64,000 nucleotides of DNA, taken from Reticulascus tulasneorum. Taxonomy: Eukaryota; Ascomycota; Sordariomycetes; Glomerellales; Reticulascaceae. The notes beneath the pieces were generated by a model that saw only the letters and a program-made list of their open reading frames with translations, made no database searches and was not told the origin of the DNA. Both the position numbers and the translations under genes were made by a program. Shown piece by piece: positions 42,976 through 54,212 of the stretch. Each line of letters begins with the position of its first letter. Positions within the stretch are counted from its first letter, which is position 1. The stretch is from positions 62,001 through 126,000 of the forward strand of contig LSAX01000005.1 in NCBI GenBank assembly GCA_001557505.1, in the 5' to 3' direction.

Positions 42976-45092
42976 ATGGACTGGCTAGACCCATCTGACG
43001 ATGAAAGAGTTATCCTCGCCGTTGCTCGCATCTGTGCGACCGATATGACAGACTATCGCGGCCCGGTATTCTTCAACCCAGGTGTAGGTTCACCTAACAT
43101 ATCTGTTCACACAAAAAAAACTGACATTGGCATGTATATCACCGGCTCCGATTTTCCTATCGAGTGGAAGGTAGAAAAGGCCCGGTATATCGGAAATCAC
43201 GCCAACGAGGATGGAGGCTGGGGTCTGCATCTCGAAGGCAGGTCAACCGTCTTCGCAACCGGGCTCTACTACGTTATGCTTCGCCTGCTCGGAATGGACC
43301 GTCATCACCCTCTAACAAGCAAAGCCAGAGATTGCTTGCCATCGTTGGGAGGAGTGTAGGAATCCCGCAATGGGGCAAAATATGGCTCGCTTGTCTAAAC
43401 CTTTACGATTGGGAAGGTGTCAACTGTATACCTGTCGATCTTTGGATTCTCCCATCATGGCTGCCCTTTCACCCTTCTCGTTGGTGGGTGCAGTGCCGCG
43501 TTGTCTGTCTCCCAACCTCGTACCTCTGGTCTAATCGCTGCATCATACCATTGACGCCGCTCCTTTCTGAGATTCGACAAGAAATATATACCGAACCATT
43601 CGGAATGATCAGCTTCGTTACTCATCGCAACAACACCGCACCATCGGATACAATAGGCTCCGTTTCTCCATTGCTTTTGTTTTTCTTCTCGATTATGACA
43701 TTCTGGTGCAACTACCTGCGCCCTCGATGGTTTCTCAACTCGGCAAACTGCAGAGCATCGGAGTTGATGCGTACGGAGGAGCGTAATACAGACTGGGAAT
43801 GTTTGGCACCAGTGAATAAGGCTTTCCACATGGTCCAATCATGCTTTGAAGATGGGCCTACGTCGGAGAGAGTACGACTGCATCGCGAAAAGTTGAATGT
43901 CTATCTGTGGTTAAGCCCGGATGGCATGACAAGCAACGGCACCAACGGCCTCCAAGTCTGGGATACTGCTTTCGCTGTCCAGGGTGCCGTCGAAGCAGGA
44001 TTCGTCAAGGATCCGACTTTCAGCAAGGTGTTACACAAGGCCCATGAGTTCCTCGAAAGATCTCAGCTGAGAAATGATCTAGATGATCCGTTCCGCCAAC
44101 CTCGCAAAGGAGGTTAGCCTTTCAACACCAAGAGTAACGGATATATCGTCTCTGACTGCGCGGCCGAGAGCCTCAAGTCGGTGCTAATGCTACAAAAGGA
44201 ACATTGATACCCGCAGCTGTTAGACGACTCAAGCCTGAAAGACTGGGTCGACACCTTCCTACTCATGTAAAACACAGAGGGAGGCTTTGCGAGCTACGAG
44301 AAGATCCGGGGTAGCGAGTACCTCGAGCTCCTAAATCCAGCTGAGGTCTTTGACCGCATCATGGTGGAGTATTCGTATCCGGAATGCACCACCGCGGTTT
44401 TAACTGCCCTGTCCATGTTCAAGCAACACTTTCCTGATTATCGCATACGTGCGGTTGACCAAACGATTCAAAAAGCAGCCAAATTTGTCGCTAATAGCCA
44501 GAGAGAGGATGGAAGCTGGTACGGATCATGGGCAATCTGCTTCACCTACGCTACATTCTTCGCCTTGCAAAGTTTGGAGGTAGTTGGTGAGCAGTATTCC
44601 AACAGCGATCGCGTTCGTCGGGCTTGCGAATTTCTGCTGAGCAAGCAGATGGATGACGGGGGATGGGGCGAGCATTAGTCATCGTGAGATGAGAAGAAAT
44701 GGATTCAGCACGAGAGAAGCCAGGTTGTCAATACTTCTTGGGTTGTGCTTGCGTTGATGCATGCTGGATATCATGATCCCAGGCCTATTCAGAGAGGACT
44801 TGAGGTATGTACGAGTCTGTTTGCTAGGTCACGCAGCGATTGCTTGTGCGGATGCTGACAGCTTTGTATTTAATCCAGAGCCGGCAACAGGGGAATGGTG
44901 AGGGGCTGCAAGAAGGCATTGAGGGCGTATTTAACCATACTTGGTGAGTTTATGATTGCCATCAGCCATGACTGGAAAAAGAGACTAACATTTAAGGAAA
45001 GCATGATCGGATACCCGAACTACAAGTTCTATTTCCCAATCATGGCGCTAGAAACATACAAGCGCTTGTATTTACCCAAGGTTAAAGTGTGA
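42976..45092 (+). pseudogene. oxidosqualene cyclase (triterpene/sterol cyclase) with multiple nonsense codons
   Basis: Relic of a lanosterol-synthase-type enzyme that folds 2,3-oxidosqualene. In order: DYRGPVFFNPG, NEDGGWGLHLEGRSTVF (QW motif), GIPQWGKIWLACLNLYDWEG, LWILPSWLPFHPSRWW, NTDWECLAPVNKA, GTNGLQVWDTAFAVQGAVEA, SDCAAES (the DCTAE catalytic motif with T-to-A, catalytic Asp kept), REDGSWYGSWAICFTYATFF, DGGWGEH, SQVVNTSWVVLALMHAG and YPNYKFYFPIMAL at the C-terminus. A frame change near 43355 and in-frame stops at 44115 (TAG), 44205 (TGA), 44268 (TAA), 44676 (TAG) and 44685 (TGA). The first two stand where conserved Trp is expected and the third where Gln is usual. Introns near 44803-44878 and 44945-45002 still have good splice sites. 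It cannot make a functional protein. Confidence 0.88.
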
Positions 45093-45153
45093 TCGTAGGA
45101 TCAGACATGATATTGAATCTTTGAAGTTTACTTTCGTAAAGTATCGACAAGTA

Positions 45154-46080
45154 CTAGATATTCAATATAGCAGACAGTGAAAGTAGAGGCCACAAATCAG
45201 TCTCGTCTGGCACGAGGGCCTCCAGCTTAGAATTCATCTCTTGTTGCACCAGAGACACATCGGTGCAGTAGCTTTGCCGAAACTCTCGAGGATGTAAGAT
45301 TAGCCCATGCCTGGCAAAGCACTTCTGCAGATCCGATCTCAGGTCCGTACCAGGTCGACGTAGTGCCATGGCGAGAGACCTTTCGCCTCCCGTAATGCGT
45401 AGATTTGCCGTCGCGCCAGCCCAGAGCAGCAGGCGGATGTCAGGGCCCCCATGGATGGCTACACCTTGCAAAGTCGTTTACTGTTAGGGTCCGTGTGTCA
45501 GGACACCTGGAGGAGTGGCCATGTCAGGCTTAGCCTCCAAAATCCTGCTAACCACGTCCAGAAATTCCTAGACTGCGGCAGAGAAAAAGAGTCTCACGGC
45601 AATCTCCCCCAGAGCAAGGTCATGTAGCAAAACCATGGTTTCATGGTGAGCTTGCGTGAACTCGTTCATGGCCGGCGCGTACCGGAAATCTTGACGTGTT
45701 CGTACAAGATCAGTATATCTGGCGCACTGGGAGCAATGTGAATCCACACGTACTCGGCCCGGGGACTCTTGATGTGTGAAGAGTTTTCCGAAATGGAGCA
45801 AATGCTCTGCAGTGCGGGATGGAGCGGAAAGCAACCTCGGATATTTCCCGTTTCAAGCAGAATCCTCCCGCAGCCTAATTCCCCGATTTAAAGACTGGTA
45901 GATGCCGTGCCGGACTCGAGGGAGATGTACAGAGGGCATTTTCTCGACTCCCAAACCTCGCCTGCGATTTCCTTCGCTACCTGATCGAACGGGTGTCGTT
46001 TTGGTCTTGCGGCAATTTCATCTAGATAAGTAATCTTTCCAGACCCGGCAAACTTTAGACTATGTATGCGGTCATGACTT
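45154..46080 (-). pseudogene. unidentified, partly ankyrin-like gene, probably broken
   Basis: Three coding-like minus-strand pieces: about 46080-45895 (KITYLDEIAARPKRHPFDQV), 45890-45568 (with CSQCARYTDL and HHETMVLLHDLALGEIA) and 45474-45154 (GGPDIRLLLWAGATANL, an ankyrin-like helix pair, to the stop). The second and third can be joined through an intron ending in TTGCAAG near 45476, but an in-frame TAG at about 45568-45570 intervenes, and a TAA closes the first piece. No family can be named. It may be a decayed gene, or a real gene with a structure I could not resolve. Confidence 0.35.
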
Positions 46081-46933
46081 TAATGACGGTAAACCATCAT
46101 GATCATTTAACGTACCAAGTTGAATATGTAATGGGCCGACAAACAAGAACCCCCTGTACGGCGGAACACCGCAACCATGTTGTCGGACCCCTAGATTTAT
46201 TCCGGCAGGTGGAGCCGTTCTAGGGCTTACATTGCTATAAATAATCCACGCGAGCTGGACACTAGGCATAGTTGGAAATAGACGAGGGCACTTGTGTGGT
46301 TCCCCTGCCTGTCCACTGGTTTTAGTCCCCTCTACCTATACGAGATTGTGCCCTTGTTCAAGAGAGGTAGGTCTTTGCGGAAGATTGCCGTTTGGTTTTT
46401 ACGACGCAATCTTTTGAATGCCGAACGTCGTGTGGGTTAGCAAATCACCGGCCTAAAAAACGATGATCAGGCCCCGCATTTCAACCGCCTAGAGGCCGGT
46501 GTTAGATAAGAGTTACTTCATTCCGCGTTTCTCATGGATCAGTATCCTCAACCCGTAGCATTAGGCAAGTAGTTAAGCAAGATGTACGGAAAACTCTCTG
46601 TAGATCTAACCATATCCATTGTCAATGGAGTTATTCTTTCTTTAAGCCGTCGATTGGCAGGTGTATGGATTCCAGGTGGAACGGGCTAGCCCATTCTTGG
46701 AAGCTCTGCGACTCAGCAACGTCTTCATACACGATTGTACCGTAAGTTGTCTCCTCGGATATGCAGGGAGCATGAGCTTCGCAGCGGGGAATGCTTGGCA
46801 CTGGTCTGGCAGCAGAATATCCGTGATGAACCTTTCTTCTGAGTGGTTACCGGTCCTGATATATAAAGCGGCACAGCAACCTGGACTTTGAAAGTCTCTG
46901 TGAATAATTGGATATCTCATGTTTCCAATAAAT
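46081..46933. other. intergenic, promoter region of the subtilase
   Basis: No convincing frame on either strand. Small frames at 46072-46269 (-) and 46661-46891 (+) have no features. Confidence 0.5.
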
Positions 46934-49897
46934 ATGATGTCTTTCAAGAGCCTGTTGTTTGTCGCTCTGGTCAATGGCGCTGTGGGGGCTGCCATTCCAG
47001 GAGCCTCACCAGACGCAACTTCAGACGAGCCTCGATTCGCGGCTTCCAAGGCAACCTATACTGCCATTCCTGACTCGTACATTTTGCAACTCGACAGCAC
47101 TGCAGGGTCCTTTGCTAGATTTCGGTCGTCCGCACCCGTACCCTTCACCGTTCGACAAGAATTCACAGACGCCTCTGTCTTCTATGGCCTTACCATTGAC
47201 GTCACTCCTGGATCCTTCAATTCGACAAAGGATATACTTCAGGCGCATCCGCAGGTGGTCAAGGTCTGGCCAAACCGCATAATACGTCTCCCGCTTCCGG
47301 CAGCTGGGTATGGTAATTACACGGCTTATCAGCCTAGGCTCGCCGGTGAAGCGCCCCGGCCACCGAGAATCACCGGGGATGCAGATGTACTATCTGCATT
47401 GAAGATGATGGACGTCGATGAACTTCACTCTCTTGGGATCAAAGGCAAAGGGATCAAGATTGGAATCCTTGACTCTGGTGTTGACTATCGGCATCCCGCT
47501 CTTGGCGGGGGGTTTGGGCCCGATTTCAAGATTGCTGGCGGGCATACATGGGTTGACGACGCTTGGGATGGAGGCGATATCGTTGAGGGCGATGATCCGC
47601 TTGCCACATGGTAAGTTACACAGAACACAACATGCAGTGTGTACCTGCTAATGCGTCATCAGCCTGGGTGGAGGCCACGGCACACATACAGCAGGTAAGC
47701 GCTCCCTTCACAAGAGCGGAAGCATGGAGCTGACTGCCCTTGTAAGGCATAATTGGCATGGATGATCCGTCAGATATAGGATTCGGAGTTCGCGGTATTG
47801 CTCCAGAGGCGAGCATATACTCCTACAGGGTATTCGGCTGCCTAGGCAGCACGACCGATGAAATTCTTCTCCTGGCGTTCCAGCGTGCTGCCCAGGACGG
47901 CATGGATCTCACAAGCAATTCTTGGGGAGGCGCTTCCCTCCTCGAATCAGGTACGTCAAAGCTGGCAGGCGGCCAATTCCCTAACTAACGCAGCACTAGA
48001 TAACGTCTTTGCGGTTGTCACCGCGAACCTCGCTCAAAAGGGCATCGCGACGATAGCAGCCGCAGGCAATGACGGCGGTGCTGGGCTCTATTTCGCATCC
48101 GCGCCAGCGCTTGGTCCCGATGTAGTTGCGGTAGGGTCGATCGCAAACTCCAAGTTCCCAATCCTGTACACGGTCACCGATTCGCAAGGAAAAGACATGC
48201 TTTACTCGTCTGTCTGGCCAGTGGATCGACCCGAAGGCATGCAGACATACGTTATGGGATCCGGGACTGAGCAAGGCTGCCGGTATCCCGCCTGGGATGA
48301 AATGGCGACCATCGTCCCAGAGTCGGAGCGCGCAAACACGATCGTAATCCTGCAGCAAAACTCGTGCTTGGGCTTCCCCGTGTGGGGCGATTACAACATC
48401 TCACACATACTGGTAGCTAAGCTCGACTCGGCCGATCCATTTGATTCCGATTTCAACGATATTGCGACAGTTGAGTGGGACCCAACAGTCTTTATCGGCT
48501 TGAGTTTGCAGGACAGCAATACTCTTTTCGACGGCTATCAGAGCGTCGGCGGCTATGGAAAGTACAAGTTGACTTTCGCCAGCAAATATGCGACCAGCGT
48601 TGTTCAACCAACCGGAGGCTTCATGAGCAACTTTTCTAGTTTCGGGCCAACTTGGGATACCCTGGCTCTCAAGCCTCAGCTATCTGCTCCGGGAGGCAGT
48701 ATTCTCTCAACCTGGCCGATCTCGGACGACGGAAAAGGCGGATATGCCATCCTTTCCGGCACCAGCATGGCCACACCGTTCGTCGCAGGAGCCTGGGCTC
48801 TAGTCAAGTCTCAAATGCCCCACCTCAGCATTGACCAGATCAAATCTCTGCTGCAAACTACTTCGGCGCCGGTGGCTTGGTTGCCAGACAACTCCATCCT
48901 ATCGTCAACGGCGCAACAGGGAAGTGGCCTTGTCAATCCACTCAGAGCAATAAATTCGCAAACACAAATATCTCCAGCACAGCTAGCCCTAGGCGATACC
49001 GATAACTTCAAGGACGTCGCTCAGAAGATTACAATCACGAACACCGGAGTCCTCACTCAGGAGTACACCATCACGCACCAAGGCGCCGGGTTTGCTGAGC
49101 ACTTTCCCTACTCTGACAGGCCGAATCTTCCTTGGCTCTGGTACAGATGGGGCCAGCCACAATACCCCAACTACGGCTCCGCTGTCTTCTCTGAATCCCA
49201 CATCGTTCTCGAAGCTGGAGAGTCGGCCACTTTTGACGTCGTCATTTCGCCACCCGAGTCTTATATCGAAAGAGCAGATCCGATCTTCTCAGGTTACATC
49301 GCCATATCGACTCTCCTCGGTGAGAAGTACGTTGTCCCATACGCAGGAGCTCCATATTCTCGCAAGTCGGCGGAGTATTTCGACTTCAAAGACGATTCGC
49401 TGGCTCCACCCAGCTTTCAAGTCGCTAAATATGTCCCGGTCGGTGACGATGGGAATGTAGAACTTCGGGTAAATACGGGCCTTGACACCTACAACATGAC
49501 CATACCCGAGCCCGTCGAAATCGCCTACAACATTATTCAATTTACCGCCAGCTTTCGAATCGATATTGTTTCTGCAATCATTTGCCTGAAACCGACTCAT
49601 TACGGCTACGAAAAACCAGATGAGCCATACGAGATCCAGACGTCCAAATCTCCACCGACCTCGAAGTTCCTCGGCTTAGACATCTATGGCAACGCCGTGA
49701 GTGAAGCAAATTTTACCCCGGACAAGAGCGTGTTGAACTGGTATGGGGTAGCTATTGCCGACGATGGAACTAGTCTTAACCTCCTCCCTGGAGACTATCG
49801 ATTCCTAGTCTCCGCTTTGAAGAGCGGTACTTCCGATCCATCCAAGCTTGAAAATTACGAGACATGGCTGGGGCCGATTCTTAGGCTCCAGGAATAG
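46934..49897 (+). CDS. secreted subtilisin-like serine protease (S8, minor extracellular protease type)
   Basis: Extracellular endopeptidase of about 936 aa. Exons 46934-47610, 47663-47694 (32 nt), 47747-47950 and 48000-49897, all in phase. Signal peptide MMSFKSLLFVALVNGAVGA, then an inhibitor-I9-like propeptide (SYILQLDS...). Catalytic triad: Asp180 in GILDSGVDYRHP, His231 in GGGHGTHTAG (encoded by the 32-nt exon) and Ser560 in LSGTSMATPFVAGAW; the oxyanion Asn lies in AAAGNDGG. A protease-associated-like insert separates His and Ser, and a ~330-residue beta-rich C-terminal region (Fn3-like) follows. An in-frame ATG at 46919 gives a slightly longer leader. Intact. Probably nutritional or virulence-related proteolysis. 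Confidence 0.92.
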
Positions 49898-50187
49898 GTC
49901 TAACGGGAAGATATGGATGAAAATAGTTTGAAAGAGCTGCTGAATGAATAAAAGTTATAGCAAAGACTGAGGTTCGCTGACTTCTAATTCGATCCTGAGG
50001 GATGATTAAACCGAATCTGTTGTTAAGAACGAGGAAGCATGTCACCATCCCCAGCTACAATCAAATTCGCCTACTTAGTACATCTGCCATGAAACATTGC
50101 AACATGGGCTGACCGCTCATCAAGCTTGTTTCGTGCCGTGGGTGGGAAGAGTACAATACACTCCTCCTGAACTTTGAAACCTCAGTA
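49898..50187. other. intergenic between convergent protease genes
   Basis: Short 3'-3' spacer between the subtilase and the M3 peptidase; no features beyond a possible AATAAA-like AATAAAAG at about 49948. Confidence 0.5.
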
Positions 50188-52533
50188 TCAACCAGGTCCC
50201 AGGCTTCGCGCAAGAGCATTTGGTGTTGGGGAATGTCCGAGAAATTCTTCCATCAACTTTGACTCGTCTCGGCTTCCGCCAGCCTCAAGAATCACCCGTC
50301 TATATTGGTCCCAAGCCTGCGGGCTCCGTGGGTCGGCAGCAAAAACTGTTTCGTAGAAGTCTGCCGCGAAGATTTGTGCGCTTGTGTGAGTTTAGTGTCG
50401 ACCATTGTTTCGTTGGATTGGATGATTAGGGTGAGCACAGACCTGAGATACGAGAAGTAGCCGGCGTCATAGCCAGACATCAAGTGCCCAAAATGACAAT
50501 GGCCGGGCCCCCTCGTAACATTCTTAGGGGTTCTCAGAAGAGTTAATTCTTCTTTGATGTTATTGTAGAGTTCCGTCGCATCTAGCTGCGCGAGATACTC
50601 GCGGGAGGCAGGATTATGGACTGCCATGTCGAATACGGAATCTGTGCTGCTGGCCCTTCAGAACATCTTCACCCGCAATGGCATTGTAGAAACTTACATC
50701 TGCTGGAGAATTCGTGAGACTTTGTGCATATTTCGACTCCTAATCAGCTGTTCCAAGAGTTCGTCTGAAATATGTTCGTCGGGCTGAGCCGCGCCCGGGC
50801 GCCGGCCCTTCCATTTCTGCAGGTACTCATGTCCTAACCCTGTATAGTGGCAGCTCATGTCCTTGAGCTCGCTCTTATTCCAACACCAATTCTCGAGCAT
50901 TGTGCTCTGAGCCTCTCCGAATTCCAGCGGTGTTCTCCAGGCATGGTATCGAGTGTGAAGTGTCCGAGAGAGCAGGTCATGGATACCATGGCCGAGCTCT
51001 AGATGACCCCGTATTTGTCAGGATGCGCCGTCGAGTTAAGATGGAGAGAAAGGCATGGAACACAGATTATAAGCCAGGCAATACCTACCATGAAACAAAG
51101 TTACCAATTCAGAATGCCTTAGTAGGGCACAGCCTGTAGCTGCCGACGGGTAGAAGTTGCACATCAAAATAGTCGCTGGGAAAACTCTGCCACCGTCAGG
51201 TTTCAAGTATGACTATATCTCTATTAGTAATTTGCTCTATCTTCACGGTAGAAGGCATAGTTGCTTACAGCCTGCAGGTTGACATTTTGGTTGCCTTTGT
51301 ACTTTCCATCCCTGTATAGAATGTCCGAAAACAGATATCCAATAAACTCTCCCACGTGCTCTGCTCTTTCGTCCCAGACCGACCAAGCTTCCACGTCCTC
51401 ATTCCAGGTTCTTCCAGCCTGTTCTTCGGGTGTCATGGGCTGAAAACGGAGTTGGAGGAACGTTTCGAAAAGTCCTAGCATCCGCAATACTGTGGTACGG
51501 AGGGGAAAATATTCCGAGACCAGTTCTTGACCTGATTCGCCTCTTCGAGCAATCGCATATGGTAGTGGAAGTCCCAGGGAAATATTTCAACAGTTGATGA
51601 CTCAGTATCTGTGAGTAAGCGATTTCTCTTTAGCGTTCGTAGTTGCTCCATCACCTCCTGGCCTATCGGCAGCACCTGCTCTCGCATGCTCATCAGCATG
51701 TCGTCCACCCAGGCTGTCGAGGAGCAATTCTTTTTCTGTAGCTTGAACTCGGCATGGTTTCTGAAGCCGAGCAGCTGAGTATTCTCGTCGCGTAACATTA
51801 CAGCTCTGTTGAACAATGCTATGTTTTCCGAGAGCTTCTGTGCGTTGCCGAGATATAGTTTTTTCCTGGTGGCAGGGCAGTCGGCATACCTCAGAATAAG
51901 AAGCCTGTCGGTGCAATTGCCATAGTCAATGTAGACTTTGTCCTTACCCTTTTCTGTAAGACGATGGATCTCCTGCAAAGAAACGCCGTCAAGTTCTTTA
52001 TGCGTAAACCAAGCTCCCTCTTTGCCTTCTCTCAAGTTTCTGTTGAAATCATGGCAGAGTTGGTCAATCTCCTTTCGAGCATCAAGTAACATCTTCATCT
52101 GGTCTGAGCTCAGCTTGCCATGTCCAATATTGGTATACTCACGCAAAATATCCCGGACAGCCTTCCTGCACTCCTCGTTGGGGTAATCGTCCTTATCCGC
52201 CACAGCTTTAACACGTAGAAAGAGGTCGCATCTTAGAGTCAGTCGAGCGGTACACTCGGACATCAACCTCGTCGCCCTCTCGGCTGCGTCGCGGGTCTCT
52301 TGGTCTGCTCCTGCGTAGCGATACATGTCTATCACAGCTTCGGCCCCTTGGTTCGAATCCTCCTCCTCAAGCCATGGCTGGATCACGTTGGCAAACGTAG
52401 CCGCCTCGGGCACCACCGTGCGGGCAACTAAATCGCGGACGGCTTCTCGATCGGCGATTATGCGCTGAATGGCGGGGATCACCTTGTAGGCTGCTATCAT
52501 TTGCGGCAGAGGCTGTTGTGATTGCGAAGACAT
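50188..52533 (-). pseudogene. M3 metallopeptidase (thimet oligopeptidase family) with one frameshift
   Basis: Cytosolic zinc oligopeptidase degrading short peptides; about 695 aa if intact. Exons in transcript order: 52533-51269, 51212-51089, 50998-50698, 50646-50443 and 50380-50188. All junction phases agree, except that exon 1 is one base short: near 51537 the frame shifts between LLEEANQV and ELVSEYFPL. Hallmarks: KNCSSTAWVDDML, TWNEDVEAWSVWDERAEHVG, GKYKGNQNVNLQ, DGGRVFPATILMCNF, the zinc motif HELGHGIHDLLSRT (its first Glu codon is split by intron 2), STMLENWCW, and GPGHCHFGHLMSGYDAGYFSYL with the downstream catalytic His/Tyr. Start chosen at MSSQSQQP; the longer frame begins with TTG. 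With only one base missing, a sequencing or assembly error is a serious alternative to pseudogenisation. Confidence 0.85.
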
Positions 52534-53307
52534 GGCCGGACTTCTTTCAGGATCTTGTAGGGCAAAGTTAGATACGTCTGGATACAAAACATTTGTTTTT
52601 CAACTTTGAATCTCTGCTCATCGCAGCGTTATTGAAGGACGATACTAAGCATGCCTCATTAATGATCTCCGATAGCAAAACGATCACTTCGGTATCGAAC
52701 AAAAAGACAAGATTGGAGATACTGGGAACATCGTTTTGCCGGGTCTAGAATCTATACATGTTTGACAATCTACCGACCCAGTAATATCATGTGCTCTACA
52801 CACACAATATGCCTACGGTTCCACTGCAGAGGAGTTCTCGGCGGGTACCAATCAACCGCCCGGTGCCGAGAAGCTTGTACCAGCTACATGTCGACAGGTT
52901 CGCGGGGGCGGAAGCACACCTGTACAGTAGGTATGCCAAGGCACTTCTCCGTGCCGTAAGCCGAACATCAAAACCAGGTGTCATTTTTCGGGCGATGTTG
53001 GTTGACGAGCCGTATGAATGCAGATCCAGATGGGGTCTAAGTTTTCGCGCCTAACACAGGTAGATACCTATGGGTAATTTTTACCATAAACGAGAGGTCC
53101 TCATATGGTTATCCGGAACTCAAGGATCCTTGGGACAAAGATGAGCACAGTGATTTTGCAGGGTTCGCCTGAAGAGAGAGATAAAGCCCAGACTGCATTC
53201 TTCCAAGATTAGACCAACCAATCTACATTTGGCAAGGACACCGGCTTCCTTTCGTTTTCATCATACCGCCATCACTTGCGGCCGACTTCGACCTCCTCTT
53301 ACCCAAG
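52534..53307. other. intergenic, divergent promoters
   Basis: Separates the M3 gene (-) from the prolyl-hydroxylase relic (+). Overlapping plus-strand frames at 52762-53054 and a minus-strand frame at 52796-52984 have no features. Confidence 0.5.
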
Positions 53308-54212
53308 ATGGCTATGACTAGAACGCTGTCTAAATCAGTCACGTACCTGTTCTTATCGGGCTTGGTGCTTTACTTGAGTTTGATCCTCTCTGCAAGCAGC
53401 GCACAAAGACTGTGGGAACTCATTCCACTTACGAGGCATGGGATACATCATTCGCATTCGATTGATCCCGGCCGGATCTGTGCCCATCAATACGCCGTTG
53501 AGATTCTGTCATTCGATACTGCCGTTATATATCTCAATGGTTTCGTCAAAGAGCATGAAATAAACCCCCTATTCAATATTACGTGCGTATCCTCACGCCG
53601 CAGCATGCGAAATCGACAGCTTTACCTGCCCAGTTAACTTGGTACTGTAGAAAGAACGAATTTAAATAATCCTGGGTTTACGATAAGGACCTTAAATCGG
53701 TGATCGACAAGAAATACCGAACTTCTTCCTCTGCGATGAGACGTTGGGACGATCCAGTCGCCGCTCTCTCTTGCCGACCGAATGAAGTCCTTGCTCGGCA
53801 ATATACAACACATCTACTTTGAGCCTCTCCAGGTCGTTAAGTACGAAAGTGACGAGCGATTTCGCCTGCATCTGGACTGGTTCAGCAAACCCAGAAACGA
53901 AAACTACATCAACGAACAGCCCATCCAGACCATATAACAGACTTCGGGTCTATCCTCTTAAATCTGGAGGGCAAGTGTACTGGCGGTGAGACTTTCTTCC
54001 CAGACACAAAGGGTGTATCTGCCAGTGCAGATGGTGAAATGTTCACGAGGACTGACACCGGGATGGGCCTGTTGGTCAAGCCAAAGCGTGGCAATGCTAT
54101 ATTCTGGAACAACATGCTGCCAAATGGAACGGGAGATCCAAGAGTACTTCATGCTGGGTTGCCGGTCAAATTATGTGTTAAGATTGGTATGAACATGTTT
54201 AGTTACTATTAG
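53308..54212 (+). pseudogene. prolyl 4-hydroxylase (2-oxoglutarate/Fe(II) dioxygenase), frameshifted
   Basis: Relic of a fungal P4H-type dioxygenase. An N-terminal anchor (YLFLSGLVLYLSLILSASS) is followed by EILSFDTAVIYLNGFVKEHE, then RTSSSAM...WDDPVA, EPLQVVKYESDERFRLHLDW (H-x-D iron ligands), CTGGETFFP, KPKRGNAIFWNN (2-oxoglutarate-binding Lys region) and HAGLPVKLCVKIGMNMF (distal His). These pieces lie in three different frames, with breaks near 53768 and 53935. A normal intron is also likely after the NIT block at about 53583. The catalytic residues survive, so decay is by frameshift rather than by loss of active-site residues. Confidence 0.8.
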
